Shown piece by piece: positions 17,219 through 25,093 of a stretch of 64,000 nt of DNA. Positions within the stretch are counted from its first letter, which is position 1. Each line of letters begins with the position of its first letter. The translations under genes were made by a program, and so were the position numbers. Source of the DNA: Streptomyces umbrinus (GTDB lineage: Bacteria; Actinomycetota; Actinomycetes; Streptomycetales; Streptomycetaceae); the NCBI RefSeq assembly GCF_030817415.1, contig NZ_JAUSZI010000002.1:7688001-7752000 (forward strand), read 5' to 3'. The notes under the pieces are model-generated. The model was given only the letters and a program-made list of their open reading frames with translations. It was not told the DNA's origin and did not search any database.

Positions 17219-18130
17219 TTACGCGGCCGTCGGGTACGTGGCGACCGACGTGTAGTGCGAGGCGTCCCCCTGGATCGAGTAGCTCTCCTTGCCCTCGATG
17301 CCGACCGGCACGTCACCGGCGACCGTCACCCGGTTCAGACGGCGCGGCAGGCCGTCGTAGTTGTCGATGGCGTAGTGCTGGGTGATGCGGTTGTCGAAGA
17401 GGACGAGCTGGTTCGGGGACCAGCGGTGGCGCAGGACGTTCTCGGGCCGGGTGACGTACGCCTGGAGCAGGTCGAGGACCTTGCGGGACTCGCTCACCGA
17501 CAGGCCGACGATCCGCTGTGCGAAGCCGCCGATGAACAGCCCGCGCTCACCGGTCAGCGGGTGGACGCGGACGACGGGGTGGGCGGTGCGGTACTTGATG
17601 GACGTGAACCGGGCGCGCTGGGCGGCCTGTTCCTCGTCCACCTCCTCCTCGGGGACGGCGTAGTCGTAGTCGTTGGTGTGCTCGGCCCACAGGGTGTCGG
17701 CGAGCAGCCGGAGCGGTTCGGGCAGGTTGCGGTAGGCGGCGGCCGAGCTGGCGATCAGCGTCTCGCCCCCGTACGGCGGGATCGTGATGCTGCGCAGGGT
17801 GCTGGCCTGCGGAGGGTTGAGGACGAAGGTGACGTCGGTGTGCCAGTTGTTGGCGGCCCGGCCGCGCTCGCTGTCGACGGGCAGCACGTTCGGGGCGCCC
17901 TCGACGGCGGGCACGGTCGGGTGGGCGGTGGTCAGGTCGCCGAAGTGACGGGCGAAGGCCTGCTGTCCCTCGTCGTCGAGGTGCACGTCGTCGAAGACCA
18001 GGGCCTTGTGGACGTTGAGGGCGTCGCGGAGGGCGGTGACGGTCTCCTGGTCGAGCGGCTCGGAGATGTCGACGCCGGATATCTGGGCGCCGATCCTCGC
18101 GGTGACCTTGCGGATCTCGATGTCGGACAT
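17219..18130 (-). CDS. TauD/TfdA-family alpha-ketoglutarate dioxygenase
   Basis: 303 residues. The iron site HxD is WHTDVTF, the distal His is in ITQHYAIDNY and the 2-oxoglutarate-binding Arg is in RRLNRVTV. TauD enzymes hydroxylate taurine or other sulfonates (or sulfate esters) next to sulfur, which then releases sulfite and an aldehyde. The position as last gene of a run with an SsuABC-like importer and an FMN monooxygenase supports a sulfonate or alkyl sulfate substrate. ATG 18130 lies behind GAAAGGAACCCC. A 39-bp gap separates it from the monooxygenase stop, so it is part of the same operon. Confidence 0.9.
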   Translation of the reverse strand: MSDIEIRKVTARIGAQISGVDISEPLDQETVTALRDALNVHKALVFDDVHLDDEGQQAFARHFGDLTTAHPTVPAVEGAPNVLPVDSERGRAANNWHTDVTFVLNPPQASTLRSITIPPYGGETLIASSAAAYRNLPEPLRLLADTLWAEHTNDYDYAVPEEEVDEEQAAQRARFTSIKYRTAHPVVRVHPLTGERGLFIGGFAQRIVGLSVSESRKVLDLLQAYVTRPENVLRHRWSPNQLVLFDNRITQHYAIDNYDGLPRRLNRVTVAGDVPVGIEGKESYSIQGDASHYTSVATYPTAA

Positions 18131-18169
18131 GGGGTTCCTTTCGCTTTCGGAGCGGGCTCGGACTCGGGC

Positions 18170-19558
18170 TCAGACTCGGGCGAGCGCTGGGGCTGGGGCG
18201 GTGACGTACTGGTTGGCGGGGCGCGGGAGTCCGTATCTCTCGCGCAGGGTCTGCCGGGGGCCGTACTCCTCGCGGAGCAGACCGCGGGCGCGCAGGAGCG
18301 GGACGACGTGGTCGACGAAGGCGTCGAGGCCGGACGGCAGGACCGCGGGCATGATGTTGAAGCCGTCGGCGGCGCCGCTGGTGAACCACTGCTCGATGGC
18401 GTCGGCGACCTGCTCGGGCGTCCCGGCGAAGGTGAGGTGCCCGCGCCCGCCGCCGAGCCGTCCGATCAGCTGCCGCACGGTGAGGCGTTCGCGCCGGGCC
18501 AGCTCCACCACGAGCGTGTAGCGGCTCTTGGCGCCCTCGATGACGCTCTCCGGAGGCAGGTCGGAGGGAAGTTCGGCATCCAACTCCAGTGATCCCGGCG
18601 CCAGTTGCAGCAGGGCTTCCAGGCGGCCCACGCCGTGCGCGTACACGATGTGGTCCTCCAGGACCTGTTCCGCCGCGAGCGCCTCGCTCTCCGTCGAACC
18701 GATGACGGGGACGATGCCGGGCAGCACCTTGATGTGGTCGGGGTCGCGGCCGGCCGCCGCCGTACGGGACTTGAGGTCGGCGTAGAAGGCCTGCGCGTCC
18801 TCGATGGTCTGCTGGGCGGTGAACACCGCCTCCGCGTACCGGGCCGCGAACTCCTTGCCGTCCTCGGACGAGCCCGCCTGCACGAGGAGCGGGTAACCCT
18901 GCGGGGTGCGCGGCACGTTGAGGGCGCCCTCAACGCTGAAGTACCGGCCCTTGTGCCGGGCGGGGTGGACTCTCGTGTCGTCGCCCCAGACGCCGGCCAC
19001 CTTGTCGGCGACGATCGCGTCGTCCTCCCAGCTGTCCCAGAGCTTCAGGGCCACGTCGAGGAACTCGGCGGCACGGGCGATGGGGGTCCCCCCGCTCGAG
19101 CGAAGTCGAGAGTGGGGGAGCTCGGCGTGCGCGGGTTCCGCGTCGAGACCGAAGTTGCGGGCGGCCTCGGCACCCGCCGTGGTGACGATGTTCCAGCCCG
19201 CCCGGCCGCCGCTGATGATGTCGAGCGAGGCGAACTTGCGGGCCAGGTTGTAGGGCGAGTTGTAGGAAGTGGAGGCGGTGGCGATCAGGCCGATGTGCTC
19301 GGTGGCCGTCGCCAGCGCGGTGAGCAGGGTGAGCGGCTCCAGGGCGCCGGCCGGCCGCTGGGCGAGGTTGCCCCACAGCTGCGGTCCGTCGGCGAGGAAG
19401 AGCGAGTCGAAGGTCCCGCGCTCGGCGATCCGGGCCAGGTGGACGTAGTGGCCGAGCTCCACATGGGCGTACGGATCGCTCTCCGGAAGCCGCCACGACG
19501 CCTCGTGGTGACCGGTGTTCATGAGGAAGGCGTTGAGGTGCAGTCTGCGCTCGGTCAC
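18170..19558 (-). CDS. FMN-dependent LLM-class monooxygenase (NtaA/SnaA/DszA family)
   Basis: 463 residues. The luciferase-like barrel motifs are LHLNAFLMNTGHHEASWR, HYVHLARIAERGTFDSLFLAD, SGGRAGWNIVTT and YPLLVQAGSSEDG, which place it with two-component flavin monooxygenases such as NtaA and DszA that use reduced FMN from a separate reductase. With the linked transporter and dioxygenase it probably desulfonates an organosulfur compound. GTG 19558 overlaps the ATPase gene's TGA by four bases (GTGA). An oddity: a copy of a dispersed 41-bp element adds about 14 residues (LPHSRLRSSGGTPI) in frame, where relatives are expected to read straight from HAE to RYARAAEFLDV. No reductase gene is adjacent. 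Confidence 0.88.
   Translation of the reverse strand: MTERRLHLNAFLMNTGHHEASWRLPESDPYAHVELGHYVHLARIAERGTFDSLFLADGPQLWGNLAQRPAGALEPLTLLTALATATEHIGLIATASTSYNSPYNLARKFASLDIISGGRAGWNIVTTAGAEAARNFGLDAEPAHAELPHSRLRSSGGTPIARAAEFLDVALKLWDSWEDDAIVADKVAGVWGDDTRVHPARHKGRYFSVEGALNVPRTPQGYPLLVQAGSSEDGKEFAARYAEAVFTAQQTIEDAQAFYADLKSRTAAAGRDPDHIKVLPGIVPVIGSTESEALAAEQVLEDHIVYAHGVGRLEALLQLAPGSLELDAELPSDLPPESVIEGAKSRYTLVVELARRERLTVRQLIGRLGGGRGHLTFAGTPEQVADAIEQWFTSGAADGFNIMPAVLPSGLDAFVDHVVPLLRARGLLREEYGPRQTLRERYGLPRPANQYVTAPAPALARV
19080..19120. repeat. 41-bp dispersed hairpin element inside the monooxygenase gene
   Basis: This copy differs by a single base from the one at 24131-24171. It begins ATGGGGGTCCCCCC, has CTCG ... 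CGAG as inner stem, and ends GAGTGGGGGAG, so G and C runs at the ends can pair. It is translated in frame in the host gene. Confidence 0.85.
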
Positions 19559-20370
19559 TGGGGGTCCTCCGCGTGCTCGTGGTGCTGGGGGCGGTCGTCG
19601 GCCCTGTCGGTCCCGTCGGTCCCGTCGGTCCCGTGGTGGTCGTGGTGCTCCGTGACGCCGAGGGCGGTGAGGAGCCGCTCGCGGTACTCGCCGAGCAGCG
19701 GGTCGCGGTACGAGCGGGGGTGCGGGCGGTCGATGGTCAGGTCGAGGCCGATCCGGCCCTCGTCGAGCACGAGCACCCGGTCGGCCAGCACGATCGCCTC
19801 GTCCACGTCGTGGGTGACGAGCAGGACGGAGGGCCGGTGGCGCTCCCACAGCTCACGCAGCAGGGTGTGCATACGGATCCGGGTGAGCGCGTCCAGCGCA
19901 CCGAACGGCTCGTCCGCCAGCAGGAGTTCGGGCTCGCGGACGAGGGAGCGGGCCAGGGCCGCGCGCTGTGCCTCGCCGCCGGACAGCTCGTTGGGCCAGG
20001 CCCGTTCGCGGCCCGCGAGACCCACCTCGGCGAGGGCGGCACGGCCCCGCCGCTCGGCCTCCTTGCCGTCGAGACCGAGCAGGACGTTGTCGAGGACGCG
20101 CTGCCAGGGCAGCAGCCGGGAGTCCTGGAAGACCACGGACACCCTTGACGGGGCCGTGAGTTGACCGCTTCCCGCCACCTCGTGGTCGAGTCCCGCGACC
20201 GCCCGCAGCAGCGTGCTCTTGCCGGAGCCGCTGTGCCCGAGCAGCGCGGTGAACTGTCCGGCGGGAAGGTCGAGGTCGATGCCGTCCAGGACCGTGTGTC
20301 CGTCGAACGACCTTGTCAGGCCTCGGAGTTGGACGGCGGGACGGGTCAGCTGCTCAGCGTGCGGCGCCAT
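19555..20370 (-). CDS. ssuB: Sulfonate ABC transporter ATPase (SsuB-like)
   Basis: 271 residues. Walker A is GHSGSGKST, the Q-loop is in VVFQDSRLLPW, the signature is LSGGEAQR, Walker B is LLLADEP and the switch His is in LLVTHDVDEA. The DSRLLPW sequence at the Q-loop is typical of the nitrate/sulfonate/taurine importers (SsuB, TauB). It should power the import with the permease upstream, whose gene overlaps its start by 25 bp. The last 30 residues are an unusual His/Asp-rich tail (HHDHHGTDGTDG and so on) encoded by short tandem repeats. GTG of the monooxygenase overlaps its stop. Confidence 0.9.
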   Translation of the reverse strand: MAPHAEQLTRPAVQLRGLTRSFDGHTVLDGIDLDLPAGQFTALLGHSGSGKSTLLRAVAGLDHEVAGSGQLTAPSRVSVVFQDSRLLPWQRVLDNVLLGLDGKEAERRGRAALAEVGLAGRERAWPNELSGGEAQRAALARSLVREPELLLADEPFGALDALTRIRMHTLLRELWERHRPSVLLVTHDVDEAIVLADRVLVLDEGRIGLDLTIDRPHPRSYRDPLLGEYRERLLTALGVTEHHDHHGTDGTDGTDRADDRPQHHEHAEDPQ

Positions 20371-21206
20371 GACAGCACCCTCCGTTCGATCAGACGGACC
20401 GCGCTGTCGGAGATCAGGCCGAAGATGCCGTAGACGACCAGGCCGACGAGGATGACGTCCGTCTGGCCGTAGTTCTGGGCCTGGAACATCATGTAGCCGA
20501 GCCCGCTGGTGGCGTTGATCTGCTCCAGCACGACCAGGCCCAGCCAGGAGCCGGTCACTCCGAGCCGCAGCCCGACGAAGAAGCCGGGCAGCGCGCCCGG
20601 GATGACGATCCGCCGGATGAAGGCGTACCTCGACAGGCCCTGGACCTCCGCGAGTTCGACGAAGCGGCTGTCGATGCCGGACAGCGCGGCGTGCGTGTTC
20701 AGGTAGATCGGGATGTAGACGACGATCGCGATGATCGCGATCTTGAAGGTCTCGCCGATGCCCAGCCAGAGGATGAACAGCGGGATCAGACCGAGCGTCG
20801 GGATCGCCCGGTTGAGCTGCACCGATCCGTCGATCAGCGCCTCGCCGGTCCGGCTGAGCCCGGAAGCAAGCGCGAGGGCGATGCCCGCGGTCAGCCCGAT
20901 CGCGAAACCGGAGCCGGCGCGTTGCAGTGAGGTCAGGATGTCGGTGGGCAGTGTGCCGTCGGTCCACAGATGGACGCCGGTCTCCAGCACCGTCCAGGGA
21001 GCCGGGATCGCACCCGGATCGAGCTGCCCGGCGGCGGAGGCCGCGGCCCACAGGGCGAGCAGCAGGGCCGGGCCGAGGAAGCGGGTGGCGGGCAGCCGCT
21101 TGCCGGGGGAGAGCCGGCGGCGCCTGCGGACCTGGGGATTTTCCACGGTGGCCGCGAGGGGCGTGGCGGCGGTCGTGGTTCCGGCAGCGGTCGTGGTCGT
21201 GGTCAC
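20346..21206 (-). CDS. ssuC: Sulfonate ABC transporter permease (SsuC-like)
   Basis: 286 residues. A Thr/Ala-rich, poorly conserved N-terminus (MTTTTTAAGTTTAAT) is followed by six membrane spans of the BPD_transp_1 fold. The ATPase-contact EAA-type loop reads ELAEVQGLSRYAFIRRIVIPGALPG, and it ends with a span and RRVLSWR. GTG 21206 is chosen because GGAGG lies eight bases before it; an upstream GTG seven bases from the binding-protein stop has no room for one. It forms the channel for the substrate delivered by the lipoprotein encoded just upstream (6-bp gap). Confidence 0.9.
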   Translation of the reverse strand: MTTTTTAAGTTTAATPLAATVENPQVRRRRRLSPGKRLPATRFLGPALLLALWAAASAAGQLDPGAIPAPWTVLETGVHLWTDGTLPTDILTSLQRAGSGFAIGLTAGIALALASGLSRTGEALIDGSVQLNRAIPTLGLIPLFILWLGIGETFKIAIIAIVVYIPIYLNTHAALSGIDSRFVELAEVQGLSRYAFIRRIVIPGALPGFFVGLRLGVTGSWLGLVVLEQINATSGLGYMMFQAQNYGQTDVILVGLVVYGIFGLISDSAVRLIERRVLSWRRTLSS

Positions 21207-21211
21207 GGCGC

Positions 21212-22279
21212 TCACCTCCGGTACTCCGCCGGTACGGACTTCGCCGCGATGCCCTCGAAGCGCCGGTCGAAGAGGGAGTCGACCTTGAACCCCTTCACGA
21301 AGCCGCCCTCGGCCAGCAGGTCGGCGGTCTCCTGCTCCCACTTCACCGCTTCGTCCCAACTCGGCGGGAACAGCGGCTTGTTGGCGAGCTCGGTGATCGA
21401 ACGCGCCTGCGCGAGCGTGAGGTTCTGCGTCTTCACGTAGAACTCCTCGTTCCAGGCGTCGGGGTGCTCGTACGCCCACACCGCGCCCTTCGCCCAGCGC
21501 GGGATGTACGCGGCGACGGCGGCGGCCTTCGCGGGGTCGGCGAGCACGGAGGTCGGCGCCCACAGCAGGTTCAGCAGGTCCACGACGTCCGTGGTGATGA
21601 CATGGGCGCCCTTGGACCCGTACTGCTTGAGATACGCGGGTGACTGGGCGTTGGCGAGCGGGGCGATGTCCACCTGGCCCGCCTGGAGCGCGGTGAGGAA
21701 CTGGTTGCTGGTCAGCGGCACCAGATCGACGTCGTCGTAGGCCAGCCCGGCCTGCTTCAACGCCCGCAGCAGTACGACCCCCTGTGCCTGCCCCTGCGAG
21801 AAGGCGAGCTTCTTGCCCTTGAAGCCCTGGACGTCCTGGATGTCGCTGCCGGGCTTGGTGGCGAAGAGGTAGTTGGGCTTGCGGGTGACGTTGATCGCGA
21901 CGATCTTCGCGTCGAAGCCCTGGTAGTGCGCCTGGATGGGCGGGATGCCCGCGTTGTTGCCGACGTCCAGGGACTGGGCACGGAAGGCGTTGATGACATC
22001 GGGCCCCGCGCCGAGGTTCGGCCAGTCGGCCACCTTGAACGGCAGGTCGGACAGGCCCGCGAGCTTGAACTGCAGCTGCTGGACGCCCTGGTAGGAGGCG
22101 ATCTTCAGGCTCGTACCGGACGGGACCTTGTCCGCCAGCGGGGCGGACGTGGACCCCTTGACCCCGGTGTCGGCGGCACTGCTGCCCGCGCAGCCACTGA
22201 GCCCGGCCGCGGCGGCGGCCCCGAGCAGGGACGAGAGGAAGAGACGTCGGTCGGCACCGGAGGCGGACGGAGGTGGCAT
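21212..22279 (-). CDS. ssuA: Sulfonate-type ABC transporter substrate-binding lipoprotein (SsuA-like)
   Basis: 355 residues. DRRLFLSSLLGAAAAAGLSGC is a lipoprotein signal with a twin-Arg start and lipobox LSGC, so it should be anchored outside the membrane. The mature protein has the fold of NMT1/SsuA proteins (VNAFRAQSLDVGNNAGIPPIQA, GFKGKKLAFSQG, TALQAGQVDIAPLA). ATG 22279 is chosen because AGGGAG precedes it by seven bases; ATG 22300 upstream has no ribosome-binding site. It is the first structural gene after the short Cys leader at 22552-22526, in line with sulfur control. The specific sulfonate or sulfate ester is unknown. Confidence 0.9.
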   Translation of the reverse strand: MPPPSASGADRRLFLSSLLGAAAAAGLSGCAGSSAADTGVKGSTSAPLADKVPSGTSLKIASYQGVQQLQFKLAGLSDLPFKVADWPNLGAGPDVINAFRAQSLDVGNNAGIPPIQAHYQGFDAKIVAINVTRKPNYLFATKPGSDIQDVQGFKGKKLAFSQGQAQGVVLLRALKQAGLAYDDVDLVPLTSNQFLTALQAGQVDIAPLANAQSPAYLKQYGSKGAHVITTDVVDLLNLLWAPTSVLADPAKAAAVAAYIPRWAKGAVWAYEHPDAWNEEFYVKTQNLTLAQARSITELANKPLFPPSWDEAVKWEQETADLLAEGGFVKGFKVDSLFDRRFEGIAAKSVPAEYRR

Positions 22280-22525
22280 GGGAGGACTCCCTGAATTCAT
22301 TGGGGCAGGCAGATCCGCGGCATTCCGGACAACTCCGGGCAGGGCGAAGCCGGGAACGCGGAAGGTGCGCAGGGGTGGGCACACGTGGAGGCACACGCGG
22401 AGGGCGTGGCGGTGGTGGCAGAGGACGCCGGCGGATCGGCGAAGAACGCGGACGGACCGGTGGGCGGAGAGCGCCCGTGGATCGTCGTCAGTGCGTCAAC
22501 GCGTCAGCGGCAACAGGTCGACGCG

Positions 22526-22552
22526 TCAGCAACAGAAGGTGCGACAGCTCAT
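22526..22552 (-). CDS. Putative cysteine leader peptide (8 residues) of the ssu operon
   Basis: ATG 22552 to TGA 22526 encodes MSCRTFCC. Three of eight residues are Cys, and the last two codons before stop are TGT TGC. AGGAG lies ten bases before the ATG. It sits 247 bp ahead of ssuA in an otherwise gene-free stretch. This fits the known actinobacterial pattern of attenuation by short Cys-rich upstream reading frames, in which ribosome stalling at Cys codons in cysteine shortage turns on sulfur genes. The coding claim rests on composition and position only. Confidence 0.5.
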   Translation of the reverse strand: MSCRTFCC

Positions 22553-22606
22553 GGGCACGATGCTCCTGGCCAGGCACAAGGCCTGTCAACATTCGGATTT
22601 TCTGAA
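22553..22606 (-). promoter_or_regulatory. AT-rich region with inverted repeat, probable ssu promoter
   Basis: Between the ROK gene stop and the leader peptide lies the only AT-rich stretch nearby. It holds an imperfect palindrome ATTCAG-N5-CCGAAT (minus-strand sense) followed by TTGACA. It may be an operator for the adjacent ROK regulator; no clean -10 box could be assigned. Confidence 0.35.
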
Positions 22607-23884
22607 TTAAATCGGCCCCGGTGAGGAGCCCGAGGAACTGCTCGACGGCGTGCTGGACGGCATGCTCAGCGGATCCCGGTAGAGCACGTCCAGAGCCACC
22701 GAACCACCGGCCACGGCGAGCACGGAGTCCGGGAAGCTGGTCGGCACGACGGCCGCCGCCCGGTCAGGACCGACCTCCTCACGCAGCGCGGCGAGGCAGT
22801 CCTCCCGATGGACGGCGCCCATCTCCGTGACGACGACCGTGTCCGGGTTGAGCACGTCGAGCAGGAGCCCCGCCGCACGGCCGACCATCCGGGCGCGGTG
22901 CAGCAGCAGACGTACGGCGACGGGGTCGCCGTCGGCCGCGGCGGCGAGGATCTGCATGGGGTCGGAGGTCCGGACGACCCCGGCCTCGCGCGCCCTCCTG
23001 CACAGGGTCCGCTCGCTCAACTCGGCCTGCAGGCAGCCGGTCCGGCCGCAGTCGCAGCGTTCCGTGCCGCCCGCGAGCGGGAGATGGGCGATCGCGCCGG
23101 ACTGGGAACGAGGGCCGTGGTGGACCTCGTCGTGGGTGGCGAAGGCGGCGTCCACGACGTTACCGACGAAGAGGTGCAGCAGGCTGCGGCCGCCACCGGC
23201 GGTCCGCCCGAAGAGCCGCTCTCCGTTGACCAGGGCCCGCGCGTGCCCGTCGACGTGCACGGGCAGGCCGGTGAGCGCGTGGATCACCTCGCGCGCGCGG
23301 ACGTCCCGCCAGCCGAGGAGCGGGTGTTCGACGATGGTCCCGGAGTCCCGGTCCACCCAGCCGCCGGTGGCCACGCCGATACCGAGGGGGACCCGGCCGG
23401 GGGCGGCCGCGAGCAGGGCACGCAGCCCGGAGGCGGCGTCGGCCAGTACCGGGCCGGGGGCAGGGGGCGGGGCCTGTTGGCCGCTGTCCCCGCCCTCCTC
23501 CTCGTGGTTCAGGCGGCGTTCGGCGACGACACGGCCGCGCAGGTCCAGGAGGGCGACGGTCGTGTACGGCACCGCCACGTGCACGCCGCCGACCACGAAC
23601 CGGGAGTCGTCCAGGTCGACCGGTACGTGGGGGCGGCCGACTCCGTTCGACCGCCGGAGTGTTGCGGCCTCCTGGATCAGGCCGAGTGCGGTGAGGCGGT
23701 TGCAGTGGTCGGTGACCGACGCCGGGGAGAGGCCGGTCAGCCGGGCGATGGTGCTGCGGGCGACCGGGCCGTGCGCCAGCACCGACCGCAGGATGGCGCT
23801 GGCGCTGGTACGCCGGCGGTCGCTGTCGACGGCTCGGCGGGTGGGAACGAGGAGGGGAGCGGGTGCGAGGGAGGAGAGAGGCAT
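22607..23884 (-). CDS. ROK-family transcriptional regulator
   Basis: 425 residues. A winged helix-turn-helix (about residues 28-80: ILRSVLAHGPVARSTIARLTGLSPASVT) precedes a ROK domain with the ATP/sugar-type fold GIGVATGGWVD. The zinc motif is CDCGRTGCLQAE, with SGAIAHLPLAG before it. ROK regulators usually sense sugars or sugar phosphates. Here the gene points at an ssu-like importer 330 bp downstream on the same strand and is itself preceded by a Cys-containing leader peptide, so a role in sulfonate or sulfoglycoside uptake control is inferred. The C-terminus is a Ser/Pro-rich tail. ATG 23884 follows GAGGAAGTCCTCC. Confidence 0.88.
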   Translation of the reverse strand: MPLSSLAPAPLLVPTRRAVDSDRRRTSASAILRSVLAHGPVARSTIARLTGLSPASVTDHCNRLTALGLIQEAATLRRSNGVGRPHVPVDLDDSRFVVGGVHVAVPYTTVALLDLRGRVVAERRLNHEEEGGDSGQQAPPPAPGPVLADAASGLRALLAAAPGRVPLGIGVATGGWVDRDSGTIVEHPLLGWRDVRAREVIHALTGLPVHVDGHARALVNGERLFGRTAGGGRSLLHLFVGNVVDAAFATHDEVHHGPRSQSGAIAHLPLAGGTERCDCGRTGCLQAELSERTLCRRAREAGVVRTSDPMQILAAAADGDPVAVRLLLHRARMVGRAAGLLLDVLNPDTVVVTEMGAVHREDCLAALREEVGPDRAAAVVPTSFPDSVLAVAGGSVALDVLYRDPLSMPSSTPSSSSSGSSPGPI

Positions 23885-23977
23885 GGAGGACTTCCTCGGG
23901 AACTGTGTCCGACACTGCGCCGACGTCTGCTGTCTTGTCTCGTCTCGGCGAGCCGGATGAATCCCTCCGCGCCCGCC

Positions 23978-24037
23978 TCAGCGGTGGCGACAGGTGGCCG
24001 TGCCCTGGCGTCGCAGATCGACATAGCGACGCGACAC
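23978..24037 (-). CDS. Putative Cys-type leader peptide ahead of the ROK gene
   Basis: GTG 24037 to TGA 23978 encodes 19 residues, (M)SRRYVDLRRQGTATCRHR, with AGGA five bases before the start. The SRRxVDL-R ... A-x-C-x-x-R pattern is that of the short 'putative leader peptides' found ahead of sulfur-assimilation genes in Streptomyces, with a single Cys codon three codons from the end. The ROK regulator starts 93 bp downstream on the same strand. The peptide is recognised from general pattern knowledge, not a search. Confidence 0.7.
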   Translation of the reverse strand: MSRRYVDLRRQGTATCRHR

Positions 24038-24130
24038 GAAGTTCCTGGCTTGGGCGACCATGGGGTGAAGGGTAGGTGGTGGGTGCCCTGTCCGGCCAGG
24101 GGCGCTTTTCTTCGCCCCCAGACCCCCACA

Positions 24131-24171
24131 ATGGGGGTCCCCCCGCTCGAGCGAAGCCGAGAGTGGGGGAG
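24131..24171. repeat. 41-bp dispersed hairpin element, intergenic copy
   Basis: It is identical to the copy inside the monooxygenase gene (19080-19120) except for one base (GCC for GTC in the loop). It lies between the leader peptide and bioY. Confidence 0.85.
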
Positions 24172-24416
24172 GGTAGGGGCGGCGGGGGCGAGAACCCTTT
24201 GGCGGGACCCTACAGACGGCGTCAGTCGCCACCCCGTCGGGAACCCCACCCCACCTCAGTGACCAGCATCACGCCCTCACGGGTGTACACCACACCCTTT
24301 GTAAGAGGTCCACCACACACTGGATCCCCCCTTTGTCGACCGCTGACGGTGCTACCCCCAACACCCCTGGGATAGCGTCACCGTGTCCCGAACTGCCCAC
24401 ACCCGCCGGAGCCCCC

Positions 24417-24998
24417 ATGACCACCGCCGTCGCCCCCACCCGCCCGGGCCAGGTAATCGCCGACCTGCTCCCCGCCTCCCGCGTAAGGGACGCCGCACTC
24501 GTGGCAGGCGGCGCCGCGCTCACGGGCCTCGCGGCCCAGATAGCGGTCCCGGTCCCGGGCTCCCCGGTCCCGGTGACGGGCCAGACCTTCGCGGCCCTCC
24601 TCGTGGGCACCGCACTCGGCACCGGCCGAGGCCTCGCCTCCCTCGCGATCTACGCGCTGCTGGGTCTGGCAGGCGTCCCGTGGTTCGCCGAGGGCAGCGC
24701 CGGCGCCACCGTGTCCTTCGGCTACATCCTCGGCATGCTGCTCGCGGCCACCGTCGTGGGCGCCCTCGCCCGCCGCGGCGCCGACCGCTCGGTCGTACGC
24801 ATGGCCGGCACGATGCTCCTGGGCGAGGCGATCATCTACGCGATCGGCGTCCCGTACCTGGCGTTCGCCGCCGACATGACGCTGACCCAGGCCATCGCGG
24901 CGGGCCTCACCCCGTTCCTCCTCGGCGACGCGCTCAAGGCCGCCCTCGCGATGGGCGTGCTGCCCACCGCCTGGAAGTTCGTCAAGCGCGAGGGCTGA
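24417..24998 (+). CDS. bioY: Biotin transporter BioY (S component)
   Basis: 193 residues with six hydrophobic segments. The BioY pattern is clear: AALTGLAAQIAVPVPGSPVPVTGQTFAALLVGTALG, then YALLGLAGVPWFAEG, then GYILGMLLAATVVG, and finally TPFLLGDALKAALA. BioY is the membrane substrate-binding subunit of energy-coupling-factor biotin importers and can work alone or with BioMN. No bioM or bioN is adjacent here. ATG 24417 has GGAG five to six bases upstream; the longer frame starting at 24333 has no support. It is convergent with the LPXTG gene, with a strong hairpin between them. Confidence 0.92.
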   Translation: MTTAVAPTRPGQVIADLLPASRVRDAALVAGGAALTGLAAQIAVPVPGSPVPVTGQTFAALLVGTALGTGRGLASLAIYALLGLAGVPWFAEGSAGATVSFGYILGMLLAATVVGALARRGADRSVVRMAGTMLLGEAIIYAIGVPYLAFAADMTLTQAIAAGLTPFLLGDALKAALAMGVLPTAWKFVKREG

Positions 24999-25023
24999 CG
25001 GCGCCGTACGCCCGCCCACCCCC

Positions 25024-25060
25024 TACGGCGCCTCCGCGGTGAGACCGCGGAGGCGCCGTA
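25024..25060. terminator. Bidirectional terminator between bioY and the LPXTG gene
   Basis: A perfect 17-bp stem, 25024-25040 with 25044-25060, and a 3-base loop. The arms begin TACGGCGCC and end GGCGCCGTA. It serves both convergent genes. Confidence 0.8.
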
Positions 25061-25093
25061 CGCGTACCTGTCGTGCTGTGGGGATCGGGGGCC

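Larger units (their letters stand above)
23885..24416. other. 532-bp divergent intergenic region between the ROK gene and bioY
   Basis: It contains the 19-residue leader peptide (23978-24037) and a 41-bp dispersed hairpin element (24131-24171). Promoters for the minus-strand sulfur locus and for bioY must lie here, but no clear -35/-10 pair can be assigned. No further gene is seen. Confidence 0.5.

Noticed and set aside
16226..18592. 788-codon open frame on the plus strand across the permease and TauD genes
   Set aside because: Antisense to two recognised genes; composition rich in Arg, Gly and Asp without hydrophobic core or motif.
17219..24040. Biosynthetic gene cluster for a specialised metabolite
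   Set aside because: FMN monooxygenase and TauD dioxygenase can occur in such clusters, but the linked SsuABC importer and Cys leaders point to sulfonate scavenging; no core biosynthetic enzyme is present.
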